Source of the DNA: Clostridiales bacterium
Lineage (GTDB): Bacteria > Bacillota > Clostridia > Lachnospirales > Lachnospiraceae
Direction of reading: 5' to 3'
Assembly: GCA_018365455.1 (NCBI GenBank)
Contig: JAGZJZ010000058.1
Coordinates: 1 to 40,515, forward strand
DNA length: 40,515 bases
Below, piece after piece: positions 7,794-15,729 of the stretch. Every line of letters starts with the position of its first letter. Position 1 is the stretch's first letter. Made by a program: the position numbers and the translations under genes. The notes under the pieces are model-generated. The model was given only the letters and a program-made list of their open reading frames with translations. It was not told the origin of the DNA and did not search any database.

Positions 7794-8726
7794 TTACTGT
7801 CCCATCTGTTTTGCAACTTCAGCAGCAAAATCTTCCTGTTTCTTTTCGATACCTTCACCTGTTTCAAAACGAACAAAGCTCTTAATTGTAATCTTAGCGT
7901 TGTTTGCTTTTGCAACAGAATCAACATAAGCTTTTACGTTCTGTTTTCCATCTTCTGCTTTCACATAAACCTGGTCTAACAGACAGATTTCTTTTAATTC
8001 TTTGTTGATACGTCCCATTACCATTCCGCTGATGATTTTATCATTTGCATCTGGTTTTTCATTTTTAGCCTGAACGGTTAAGATTTCTTTTTCTTTTTCG
8101 ATGTATTCCTGATCTACTTCATCTCTGCAAGTATAAACAGGTTTTAAAGCTGCAGCCTGCATAGCTACGTTCTTAGCCATCTCTTTGATATCATCATTTA
8201 CTACATCTGTTACAACGTCTACTAATACGCCGATCTTTCCACCCATATGTGTGTAAGATGCTACGAATCCGTTTTCTTCAGTAACCTGTTTGAATCTTCT
8301 GATGTTCATGTTTTCGCCGATGATTGCGATCTGTCCTGCTAATTCTTCTTTTACAGTCTTTGTAGCATCTGCTTTCCAAGGTTCTTCCATAAATGCTTCG
8401 ATATCTGCTGCATTTGTATCCATAGCCTGTGCTGCAACATCTGCTACGTATGCCTGGAATTTTTCATTCTTAGCTACGAAGTCTGTCTCAGCATTAACTT
8501 CTACTACAACTGCTTTCTTATCATCATCAGATACAAGAACTTTACAAAGACCTTCTGCTGCGATTCTTCCTGCTTTTTTCTGAGCAGTAGCAAGTCCTTT
8601 TTCTCTTAAGAACTCAACAGCTTTGTCCATATCGCCTTCAGTTGCTGTAAGCGCTTTTTTACAATCCATCATACCAGCGCCTGTCGTTTCTCTTAATTCT
8701 TTTACCATTCCTGCGGTAATAGCCAT
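7794..8726 (-). CDS. tsf: translation elongation factor Ts
   Basis: EF-Ts is the guanine nucleotide exchange factor that recycles EF-Tu-GDP during translation elongation. The N-terminal UBA-like domain (ITAGMVKELRETTGAGMMDC) is diagnostic, and the core motif AETDFVAKNEKF, whose TDFV contacts EF-Tu, is intact. The 310-residue length is normal for Clostridia. GAGGA of AGGAGGAAG lies a normal distance upstream of the ATG at 8726. It follows rpsB in the standard rpsB-tsf order, 172 bases downstream, with a small hairpin in between and a terminator after it. Confidence 0.98.
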   Translation of the reverse strand: MAITAGMVKELRETTGAGMMDCKKALTATEGDMDKAVEFLREKGLATAQKKAGRIAAEGLCKVLVSDDDKKAVVVEVNAETDFVAKNEKFQAYVADVAAQAMDTNAADIEAFMEEPWKADATKTVKEELAGQIAIIGENMNIRRFKQVTEENGFVASYTHMGGKIGVLVDVVTDVVNDDIKEMAKNVAMQAAALKPVYTCRDEVDQEYIEKEKEILTVQAKNEKPDANDKIISGMVMGRINKELKEICLLDQVYVKAEDGKQNVKAYVDSVAKANNAKITIKSFVRFETGEGIEKKQEDFAAEVAKQMGQ

Positions 8727-8851
8727 TTTATTCTTCCTCCTGAATTTGTATTTATATTGTAACTATCATTTGCGTTAATATTCAATTCACTTGAAAATAA
8801 CTGCATAATTACATTAATTTCTATCTTAAATTTCTACTTTACTTAAGAAAG

Positions 8852-8872
8852 TGCGCACTAAATTAGTGCGCA
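8852..8872 (-). promoter_or_regulatory. rpsB-tsf intergenic hairpin, possible partial terminator
   Basis: The near-perfect palindrome TGCGCACTAAATTAGTGCGCA is followed on the minus strand by CTTTCTT, a poor U-tract. It lies 27 bases after the rpsB stop and could attenuate transcription into tsf or protect the rpsB 3' end. Confidence 0.5.
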
Positions 8873-8898
8873 TTCTCCGTTTTCTATCATTATCGCTC

Positions 8899-9642
8899 TT
8901 ATGCTTCTACTTCTGTCTCTGCTTCTGCATCCATGAATTCTTCAGCAACATCTGCTTCTGCACCCTGGTTTGCTTCGATAACAGCATCTGCCATTTTAGA
9001 AACGATTAATTTTACAGCTCTGATTGCATCGTCATTACCTGGAATAACGAAATCCAGTTCTTCCGGATCACAGTTTGTATCTGCAATACCAATTAACGGA
9101 ATTCCCAGTGTATGAGCTTCCTGTACACAGATTCTTTCTTTCTTAGGATCTACAACGAAGATTGCATCCGGGATCTTCTTCATATCTTTGATTCCGCCCA
9201 GATTTTTCTGTAATTTATCTAATTCTTTCTTTAATGCGATTACTTCTTTTTTAGGAAGAACATCAAATGTTCCGTCTTCCTGCATAGCTTCGATTTCTTT
9301 TAAACGGTTAATTCTGCTCTGGATGGTTTTGAAGTTTGTAAGCATACCGCCTAACCATCTTTCATTTACAAAATACATGTTGCAACGTTCAGCTTCGCTC
9401 TTAACAGCGTCCTGAGCCTGTTTCTTTGTTCCTACGAATAAGATTGTGCCGCCTTCTGCTGCGATGTCAGAAACTGCCTTGTAAGCTGTATCAACCATAC
9501 CTACAGATTTCTGTAAGTCGATGATATAGATGCCGTTTCTTTCTGTGTAAATGTACGGAGCCATTTTAGGGTTCCATCTTCTTGTCTGATGTCCAAAATG
9601 TACACCTGCTTCAAGTAACTGTTTCATTGAAATTACGCTCAT
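8899..9642 (-). CDS. rpsB: 30S ribosomal protein S2
   Basis: Ribosomal protein S2 of the small subunit, 247 residues from the chosen start. Family signatures include MKQLLEAGVHFGHQTRRWNP at the N terminus, the segment NMYFVNERWLGGMLTNFKTI, and PDAIFVVDPKKE. The frame is open further upstream to 9732, but the ATG at 9642 starts the known S2 sequence and has AAAAAGGAG directly upstream. The C terminus is a short Glu/Ala-rich acidic tail. It is the first gene of the rpsB-tsf operon and has a long, structured leader that may mediate autoregulation by S2, as in other bacteria. Confidence 0.98.
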   Translation of the reverse strand: MSVISMKQLLEAGVHFGHQTRRWNPKMAPYIYTERNGIYIIDLQKSVGMVDTAYKAVSDIAAEGGTILFVGTKKQAQDAVKSEAERCNMYFVNERWLGGMLTNFKTIQSRINRLKEIEAMQEDGTFDVLPKKEVIALKKELDKLQKNLGGIKDMKKIPDAIFVVDPKKERICVQEAHTLGIPLIGIADTNCDPEELDFVIPGNDDAIRAVKLIVSKMADAVIEANQGAEADVAEEFMDAEAETEVEA

Positions 9643-9748
9643 GTTTTTTTCTCCTTTTTGGTTAAATTCCTCCGTGCACTTCACTCTTCCTCCAAAACCG
9701 GACATTCGGCACCGTCTTCGGAATCCATGCACGTGTGTTATTTTTTGC
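9643..9748 (-). promoter_or_regulatory. structured rpsB 5' leader (candidate ribosomal-protein leader)
   Basis: The leader between the promoter and rpsB is about 105 bases. The segments CGTGCA (9728-9733) and TGCACG (9673-9678) are perfectly complementary and close a GC-rich inner region with several short stems. S2 autoregulates rpsB through such leaders in other bacteria. I infer a similar role here from position and foldability only. Confidence 0.4.
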
Positions 9749-9754
9749 CTATGT

Positions 9755-9784
9755 AGTATAGCATATTATGGCAAAGAAAAGCAA
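9755..9784 (-). promoter_or_regulatory. rpsB promoter
   Basis: A TTGCTT -35 (9779-9784) and a TATACT -10 (9755-9760) are separated by 18 bases on the minus strand, about 110 bases upstream of the rpsB start. Confidence 0.65.
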
Positions 9785-9865
9785 GGACTTTTTTTGAATA
9801 TTTAGAATTATTTTGTAATATGTTATATCTTTTCAAATTTTGCTGTTGCTAAAACAAAAAATCCC

Positions 9866-9922
9866 TCCAAAGCAGCAATGCCATTCACATATGCATGAGC
9901 TGCTTTGGGGAGATCCGAATTC
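9866..9922 (-). terminator. rho-independent terminator of the exporter operon
   Basis: A stem of about 13 base pairs, CCCCAAAGCAGC...GCTGCTTTGGAGGG, is followed on the minus strand by ATTTTTTG. It begins 24 bases after the permease stop codon. Confidence 0.85.
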
Positions 9923-9945
9923 TCTTTACTTCTCTTTATAAAAAC

Positions 9946-11205
9946 TTATTCATGACGCAGTGCATCAATTGGATTCAGCTTCGCTGCCTTAACAGAGGGA
10001 AGCAAACCAAAGATAATTCCGATCAGCATTGAGAAAATAACAGAACCGATAATTGCCGGAACACTGATTGCCACCGGAATCTGCGATATCTTAGATATCG
10101 CCTGGGCGAGGATAATGCCCGCTATAACGCCGATGATACCTCCAAGGCTGGTCAACACCGCCGCCTCGGTAAGGAACTGTCCTAAGATGCTCTTTTTCTT
10201 AGCACCAATCGCTTTCTTCAGACCGATTTCACTGGTTCGTTCCGTAACCGATACTAACATAATATTCATTACACCGATACCGCCTACCAGAAGGGATATA
10301 CTTGCAATCCACAGCAGCTGATTGTTTGTAGCTGCGCTCAGTTCTTCTTTTTCCTTCGCAATCTGCAATACATCGGAAGCTTTATATTTTATATTATCAG
10401 TATTTGTAACAGAGGCATTTACAATGTCTGCACACTTCTTGCCGATTGTACTCATATCATCCGTACTCTCCGCTTTCATAACTATATTCTGAGGCTCATC
10501 ATACTGATATGGGATACACCAGGCTGAAGAGGTCAGGTAAACAATACCGCTTGCTTCATTCCCCTTATAGTTTGCATAATCTTCCATAGAATTAATAACC
10601 GGCTCAAACTGATCACTTTTTACCACCACACCGATTACGGTAAATGGCTCTCCTTTTATTTCTATGGTTTGTCCAAGGGGATCTTCATCCTGGAACAGAC
10701 TGGTAGCTGCCGACTCATCCAGAATTGCAACTTTACGAAAATCTTTGTAATCATCTTGTAGAAATGGACGCCCGGTCTTCATTATGTAGCCGCATGTGGC
10801 AAAGTAATCCAGATCTACTCCGTAGACTCCTCCGCCGTCCAAGCTGGTATTCTGATGGTAGATTCCATCAGCATACGCTCTTCTTGTATATAATGATACT
10901 TTCTCGACGCCGTTTATATCACTGATCTCTTTTTTTGTCTCTTCTGAGATTACGGGCACTCCCTTAGGCAGAGAGTCGTAATCGGACAGGGAATAATCAT
11001 CCCAGTCACCCTGGCTCAGGCTTACTGTTACCGTATTGTTGCCGCCGCCGATCAGGTTCTTTTTAATCTGCTCATTGGTTCCCTGGATTGTGGAAACAAT
11101 GGAAATAATAGATGCGATACCGATGATGATACCCAGCATGGTTAAAAATGACCTCATCTTATGTGACCAGATGCCCTGAAAGGACAATCGTATATTCTCT
11201 AACAC
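9946..11205 (-). CDS. ABC transporter permease, MacB/FtsX type
   Basis: A 419-residue MacB-like permease. An N-terminal transmembrane helix (SFLTMLGIIIGIASIISIVS) precedes a large extracellular MacB periplasmic-core domain of about 240 residues. Three C-terminal helices form the FtsX domain, with the typical segments LLVGGIGVMNIMLVSVTERTS and EIGLKKAIGA and the ending AAKLNPIDALRHE. Together with the ATPase encoded upstream it would form a mechanotransmission-type exporter acting with the adaptors of the same operon, as in YknXYZ of Bacillus. It is the last gene: 11 bases separate it from the 722-residue adaptor gene and a strong terminator follows. The substrate is unknown; peptides, lipids or drugs are possible for this family. 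Confidence 0.93.
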   Translation of the reverse strand: MLENIRLSFQGIWSHKMRSFLTMLGIIIGIASIISIVSTIQGTNEQIKKNLIGGGNNTVTVSLSQGDWDDYSLSDYDSLPKGVPVISEETKKEISDINGVEKVSLYTRRAYADGIYHQNTSLDGGGVYGVDLDYFATCGYIMKTGRPFLQDDYKDFRKVAILDESAATSLFQDEDPLGQTIEIKGEPFTVIGVVVKSDQFEPVINSMEDYANYKGNEASGIVYLTSSAWCIPYQYDEPQNIVMKAESTDDMSTIGKKCADIVNASVTNTDNIKYKASDVLQIAKEKEELSAATNNQLLWIASISLLVGGIGVMNIMLVSVTERTSEIGLKKAIGAKKKSILGQFLTEAAVLTSLGGIIGVIAGIILAQAISKISQIPVAISVPAIIGSVIFSMLIGIIFGLLPSVKAAKLNPIDALRHE

Positions 11206-11216
11206 TGTTCCACCTC

Positions 11217-13385
11217 CTAGTACATCATTTCACTGGTGTCATCAGCATCTTTTACTTTTGCACCGTTCTTAACATTTTTACCATATGGGAATGCGATCTT
11301 ATCTTCGTTGGTTAAACCTTCTTTAATTTCAATGTACTGTGAAAATAATGTTTTTCCGGTCTTAACAAACTGCTGTTTTAACCGTTTATTTTCGTCTACC
11401 TTGTAGACATAGCTCTGTCCGTTTTCAGTTCTTACATAAGCTTTGTACAAATAAATCGTATCCGCATTTCCCGAACCACCGCTGATTGTGATCTGAGCTG
11501 ATTCATTGTTACTCAAACCGTCTGCTGATTCAATATACGCCGTAAACGGATAGTATGAGGAATTCGAATTTCCTTCCCCAAATCCATAGTTGTTGGAATC
11601 TTCGGGATAAGGAGAAATTTCAGTAATGGTTGCAGCAAAACTGATTCCGCTTTCATTCCCCATTCCCTGGACCACATCTCCTTTTTTGATTGTATCCAGC
11701 TTCAGTTCACTGATAGCACCCTTTACATACAACCCTTGATCGCTGGTAATCACAACGAAAGCTTTTCCGTCAATTTCACCAACATTGGGATCTCCCACAC
11801 TTTTTACAACTCCGTTAATTGTAGATGAAATTGTAGCTTCATTTACTTCTCTTCTGGATTTTTCAATTTTTAAGTCTGATTCCCGTTTATCCAGTTCCAG
11901 TTTACGGATCTCCGCTTCCTTTTCCCTAATTGCCTGCTTTAATTCATCTTCGGTATAACCCTCATCAAAATCACCAGGATCACTCCAGTCTACATCGCCA
12001 GGATCACCCCAGTTGCCGTCCTTATCATCATCTTCAGGCGGATCATTAATATCGGTTTCCTGTTTTTTAATTCCATCGCTGGTAAATACCCAGGAGGTTC
12101 CAGGCGCATATCCATGGGTAACTTTAATGGTTCCATCAAATCCTATGGATTTTATAAATCCGCCCGTCAGGGAATCCGCTTCACGGATTTCCAGTTTTGC
12201 ATGATATCCGCTTCGGATTGACTTTTCACCCTTTTCATCAAATCCCAGCATTTTATTAATAAAGGAACCTTTAACTACCGTCCCATCCTTGCAGAAGAAG
12301 ACATAGGGATTTTTCTTTGTACCTTCTCCCTTATAGGGTTCGGACTTATAATCCAGGATATCATAAGGCTTAATTGAAGCTGCAGGTGAATCTGCCGGTT
12401 CATTGTAATGATAATTCAATGTAAAGGTACCTGCCGGCTTCTCTTTTGCAATCAGCGTGTATTCTGCTACCTCTTCACCTTTAACGGTATAGGTCCCGGA
12501 TGGATCTAAATTGGAGAACGTTGTACTCCATTTATTATCTGCGGTCAATGTCCTGACATCCACTTGCTTGTCTCCATTCATCAAAGCAACTTTCACTCCG
12601 GAAGGATAATCCGTCACTGCATTGGTGCCATGATTCCAACCAATATTTACAATTACACTGTTTAATTCTGACGGAGCTTCTGTGGATGGTGCGTCTGTCT
12701 GCTGGTTTGTCTCTCCCGGCGTTTCCGGGCTGTCTGTCGGTTTTGTTTCCGGGGCATCTGTGCTGTCATTGCTTTCACTTGCCTGAGTATCCGTAGTATT
12801 GGTTTCTCCTGTACTTCCGGTATTGTCCGTACTATCCGTACTATTGGTACTTCCCTGCATCTGGCTCATAGAAGCCGTCACAAAATGATCAGTCAGTACT
12901 GCCCTTGCTTCATCACCTGGTCCATCATCCGAATCATCAACAGGCGACTGCTTGGGAACATTGTTGTTCCTGGCTGAATTTGGCAGAGGTGTAACCTTTT
13001 TTAACTTTTCAAGATCATTTTTGGATCCCTGGATTTTTAATTCCAGTGTCTTACCATCCAATTCATACATCTCCAGATTCAGTTCCATAAGCGTCGTATC
13101 ATAAGACAACAGCTTATCACCTACTTTAACTTTATCCCCTTCTTTTACATATACTTCATTTACAATCTGATCGGATGCCAGATGTACTTCCTGGCTGACA
13201 TCAGATACGATATTGGCATACAGTGTACTTCCGTCTCCCATCATCCCCATTCCCTGAAACTGGGAAACCGGAATGACTTCGACCGGATCACCACCAGATT
13301 TCACTACTTTAAATACTCCAAACCCGGCGGCACCGACTGCAAGAACAGAAGCTATACATATACCTGCTATGGCAATTTTTTTCAC
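11217..13385 (-). CDS. large membrane-fusion (HlyD/MacA-type) adaptor with a Cna_B-like insertion
   Basis: A 722-residue adaptor with one N-terminal membrane anchor (residues 4-28) and an extracytoplasmic body. The lipoyl-like half-motif VNEVYVKEGDKVKVGDKLL (about 74-92) and the later beta-barrel part (from about 525) are typical HlyD/MacA. The coiled-coil arms (about 98-130 and 478-520) are separated by roughly 340 extra residues: a Ser/Thr/Asp-rich linker (178-240), a Cna_B-like beta domain (241-325; the stretch VRTLTADNKWSTTFSNLDP is characteristic), a second unassigned domain (332-445) and an Asp/Pro-rich spacer. The start codon is GTG, overlapping the ATPase stop as GTGA, with GGAGGAGG upstream. 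Usual adaptors have 350-500 residues. Confidence 0.88.
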   Translation of the reverse strand: MKKIAIAGICIASVLAVGAAGFGVFKVVKSGGDPVEVIPVSQFQGMGMMGDGSTLYANIVSDVSQEVHLASDQIVNEVYVKEGDKVKVGDKLLSYDTTLMELNLEMYELDGKTLELKIQGSKNDLEKLKKVTPLPNSARNNNVPKQSPVDDSDDGPGDEARAVLTDHFVTASMSQMQGSTNSTDSTDNTGSTGETNTTDTQASESNDSTDAPETKPTDSPETPGETNQQTDAPSTEAPSELNSVIVNIGWNHGTNAVTDYPSGVKVALMNGDKQVDVRTLTADNKWSTTFSNLDPSGTYTVKGEEVAEYTLIAKEKPAGTFTLNYHYNEPADSPAASIKPYDILDYKSEPYKGEGTKKNPYVFFCKDGTVVKGSFINKMLGFDEKGEKSIRSGYHAKLEIREADSLTGGFIKSIGFDGTIKVTHGYAPGTSWVFTSDGIKKQETDINDPPEDDDKDGNWGDPGDVDWSDPGDFDEGYTEDELKQAIREKEAEIRKLELDKRESDLKIEKSRREVNEATISSTINGVVKSVGDPNVGEIDGKAFVVITSDQGLYVKGAISELKLDTIKKGDVVQGMGNESGISFAATITEISPYPEDSNNYGFGEGNSNSSYYPFTAYIESADGLSNNESAQITISGGSGNADTIYLYKAYVRTENGQSYVYKVDENKRLKQQFVKTGKTLFSQYIEIKEGLTNEDKIAFPYGKNVKNGAKVKDADDTSEMMY

Positions 13386-14074
13386 TTGGTAACCTCCTCC
13401 TTTGGATTGCTTTCAGAGAGTTCTCCGTCAAATATATATACCGTCCTTTTTGCACATTTTGCAATGCCCGGGTCATGGGTAATCATAACAACGGTTACCC
13501 CTTCTTCATTTAACTTTTCAAATAACTCCATAACCTGTTTGCTGGATCTGGAGTCTAATGCTCCTGTAGGCTCATCTGCAAGAATTATTTTCGGATTATT
13601 TACCAGTGCTCTGGCAATTGCAACCCTCTGCTTCTGCCCACCGGATAACTGTGTCGGTTTAAACTCTATACGGTCTTCCAGCCCCACTCTTTCCAGTGCC
13701 TGTGCCGCTCTTTTCAAACGTTCCTTTTTATGAACACCTGCATAAATCAAAGGTAATGCAACATTTTCCAGTGCGCTTTGTCTGGGAAGCAGCTGAAAGG
13801 TCTGAAATACAAATCCTACGCTCTTTAGACGTACATCCGCTATGGATTCCTCTTTTAATCCCAGTACATCCTGTCCATCCAGCAAAAATGTTCCTTTTGT
13901 CGGCTTGTCCAGACATCCGACAATATTCATAAGCGTTGATTTTCCGGAACCGGATGGTCCCATTATTGCAACATATTCACCCTTTTCTACATGAAGGCAA
14001 ACATCCTTTAATACCGGGACAACCATTTTGCCCTGAATATAATCTTTATAGATATGATCTAACTCAAGAATCAC
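13382..14074 (-). CDS. ABC transporter ATP-binding protein, MacB/LolD type
   Basis: A 230-residue nucleotide-binding subunit. Walker A is GPSGSGKST (about residues 39-47), followed by the Q-loop VFQTFQLLPRQSAL, the signature LSGGQKQR, Walker B IILADEPTGALD, and the switch histidine in VVMITHDP. This is the MacB/LolD/YknY subclass that pairs with FtsX-like permeases. I chose the GTG at 14074, which has GGAGG seven bases upstream and gives the family's usual N terminus (MILELDHIYKDY). A TTG at 14095 overlapping the upstream stop is also possible but has a poor ribosome binding site. The gene overlaps the next adaptor by four bases. Confidence 0.95.
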   Translation of the reverse strand: MILELDHIYKDYIQGKMVVPVLKDVCLHVEKGEYVAIMGPSGSGKSTLMNIVGCLDKPTKGTFLLDGQDVLGLKEESIADVRLKSVGFVFQTFQLLPRQSALENVALPLIYAGVHKKERLKRAAQALERVGLEDRIEFKPTQLSGGQKQRVAIARALVNNPKIILADEPTGALDSRSSKQVMELFEKLNEEGVTVVMITHDPGIAKCAKRTVYIFDGELSESNPKEEVTK

Positions 14075-14091
14075 TTTGTTGCCTCCATTTC

Positions 14092-15582
14092 TCAATTGCC
14101 TGCTGAAGCCGGAGCAGAACCATCACCTTCAATTGTTACAGGTCCCGGCGCTGATACGCTTCCTTCAGCATCATTTTCATCCATTGCATCATCTGGTCCT
14201 TCTACATCACCTGGAGCAAAATCAATCGAATCACTATTATCACCTTCATCATTTTCGTCAAAACTCTGAATTTCCATGCTGCCGGCTCCGCTGTCGCCGT
14301 TCATGCTTCCTCCCGGCATGGCGCCTTCGCCGCCCTGAAGATCGCTGTCGCCGCCTTCTTCACCATCTTCTCCATTCTGTCCTGACAGATCATTAATGTT
14401 TCTGGTTACCGGAGCTCCATCTTCGATGGTATCATCCGGATAAGCAATATAATCCTCTGCTGCTAAGCCCTCTGTAATCTGATATTTCTGCAGATCTTCA
14501 TCAAATTCCCCAAGTGTAACTTTTCGTTTCTCAATCTTATCCTTCCCGTCTGCCGCCCATACATAGGCTTCTTCCGGTTTTTCTTCATCCATAATGAGAT
14601 AATAGCTGTCCAGCCAGATTCCGTCTTTGTGGTCTTCCTGTCCATTATCCATTTCAATATAAACATGCTGGCCCAGCATTAAACCGTCAGCTGAATCCAA
14701 AACTACATAAAACGGATAGTTGCTGGAGGTTGTATCCGAACTTCCGCTGCTCATATACATACTGTTCTGGCTGGATTCCGGCTTGTCTGTTTCCACTGAT
14801 GTAAGTGTACCTTTCCATGTCTTATTCTCATCCACTCTGGAACGGATAATAACCGGATTACCTTCAATAATAGAGGACATATTCTGTTCATTGACTTTTC
14901 CTTTTACACGATAATCCCCGGTAGCCAATACCGTCATAAAAGGTTCTGCTTCACCTGTACTGGTTGTAGCAGTACCATCCTTATTAATCGATTTAACAAC
15001 ACCTGCTATTTCGCTCAGCACATCCGCATTTGCAATGGTCTTCTTCAGATTTTCAATCTCAACTGCTTTTGTTTTCTTTTCATATTCTGACCGCTTCACT
15101 GAGTTCTGTGCAGTCTGGATCTGGGTTGTATAGCTCAGCTGTTCATCTGCGCCGGCTTCTTTCTTCTCTTTTTCCAGTTCTGCAATATTATTATTAGCGG
15201 TATCTATGTCAGACTGAATACGCTCCAGATCAATCTGCGCCTGATTCAGGCTGTCTTCGGATTCCTGGGTATCATAGGTAAATAATTTATCCCCTATTTT
15301 AACCTCCTGCCCCTCTTCCACATAGATCTCTTTTATTTTCTTATCCTGAGACACTTCAATTTTCCAGGTTTCCTGCGGTTCAATAACGCCGGAATATCTT
15401 CCGTTTAAGCCGTCCCCACTGGATAAACCGGCCAGATTAGCCACGGAATCCACATATACGGCATTCTTGCCCGAAGCAGTGCCTGTCCCTCTGAATTTGA
15501 AAAACCATATCGCTAAACCTATCACTGCCAAAACCAGGATAACTGTTATAACAATTATAAGTTTCTTTTTCTTCTTATCCAT
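14092..15582 (-). CDS. membrane-fusion (HlyD/MacA-type) adaptor with a long acidic tail
   Basis: A 496-residue adaptor and the first gene of the exporter operon. An N-terminal membrane helix (about residues 6-27, IIVITVILVLAVIGLAIWFF) is followed by a lipoyl-like motif (IKEIYVEEGQEVKIGDKLF), a coiled-coil hairpin (about 112-185), the second lipoyl half (AGVVKSINKDG) and beta-barrel/proximal domains to about residue 394. The last 102 residues are Gly/Asp/Glu/Ser-rich low complexity, which is unusual for an adaptor. In a cell with one membrane it would sit outside the membrane, linking the MacB-like permease to the substrate or wall. The ATG at 15582 follows TGGAGG at seven bases. Confidence 0.92.
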   Translation of the reverse strand: MDKKKKKLIIVITVILVLAVIGLAIWFFKFRGTGTASGKNAVYVDSVANLAGLSSGDGLNGRYSGVIEPQETWKIEVSQDKKIKEIYVEEGQEVKIGDKLFTYDTQESEDSLNQAQIDLERIQSDIDTANNNIAELEKEKKEAGADEQLSYTTQIQTAQNSVKRSEYEKKTKAVEIENLKKTIANADVLSEIAGVVKSINKDGTATTSTGEAEPFMTVLATGDYRVKGKVNEQNMSSIIEGNPVIIRSRVDENKTWKGTLTSVETDKPESSQNSMYMSSGSSDTTSSNYPFYVVLDSADGLMLGQHVYIEMDNGQEDHKDGIWLDSYYLIMDEEKPEEAYVWAADGKDKIEKRKVTLGEFDEDLQKYQITEGLAAEDYIAYPDDTIEDGAPVTRNINDLSGQNGEDGEEGGDSDLQGGEGAMPGGSMNGDSGAGSMEIQSFDENDEGDNSDSIDFAPGDVEGPDDAMDENDAEGSVSAPGPVTIEGDGSAPASAGN

Positions 15583-15613
15583 TGTTTACCTCCATAAACC
15601 CATAATAATGTTG

Positions 15614-15641
15614 ATTATACCACCTGCCACTATGTGTGTCA
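15614..15641 (-). promoter_or_regulatory. probable promoter of the exporter operon
   Basis: A perfect TATAAT -10 (15614-15619, minus strand) lies about 30 bases upstream of the first adaptor gene. The -35 is weak (TGACAC at 16 bases or AATGAC at 18 bases), so an activator may be needed. Confidence 0.45.
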
Positions 15642-15674
15642 TTAAGAATTCATTAATTTCACATAAAATTCAAA

Positions 15675-15719
15675 AACCACCTTTTCCTGAATTTACTGCT
15701 TATTCTGGAAAAAGTGGTT
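15675..15719 (-). terminator. rho-independent terminator of glyA
   Basis: On the minus strand the stem AACCACTTTTTCC...GGAAAAGGTGGTT is followed by TTTGAATTTT. It begins about 11 bases after the glyA stop and also separates glyA from the exporter operon. Confidence 0.8.
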
Positions 15720-15729
15720 CCTGATAAAT

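Noticed and set aside
9643..9732. N-terminal extension of rpsB to 9732
   Set aside because: These 30 codons fall in the structured leader; S2 proteins start at MSVISMKQ, directly after AAAAAGGAG.
13936..14396. Histidine/leucine-rich plus-strand frame at 14076-14396
   Set aside because: It is antisense to the acidic glycine-rich adaptor tail, whose biased codons create an open frame on the other strand.
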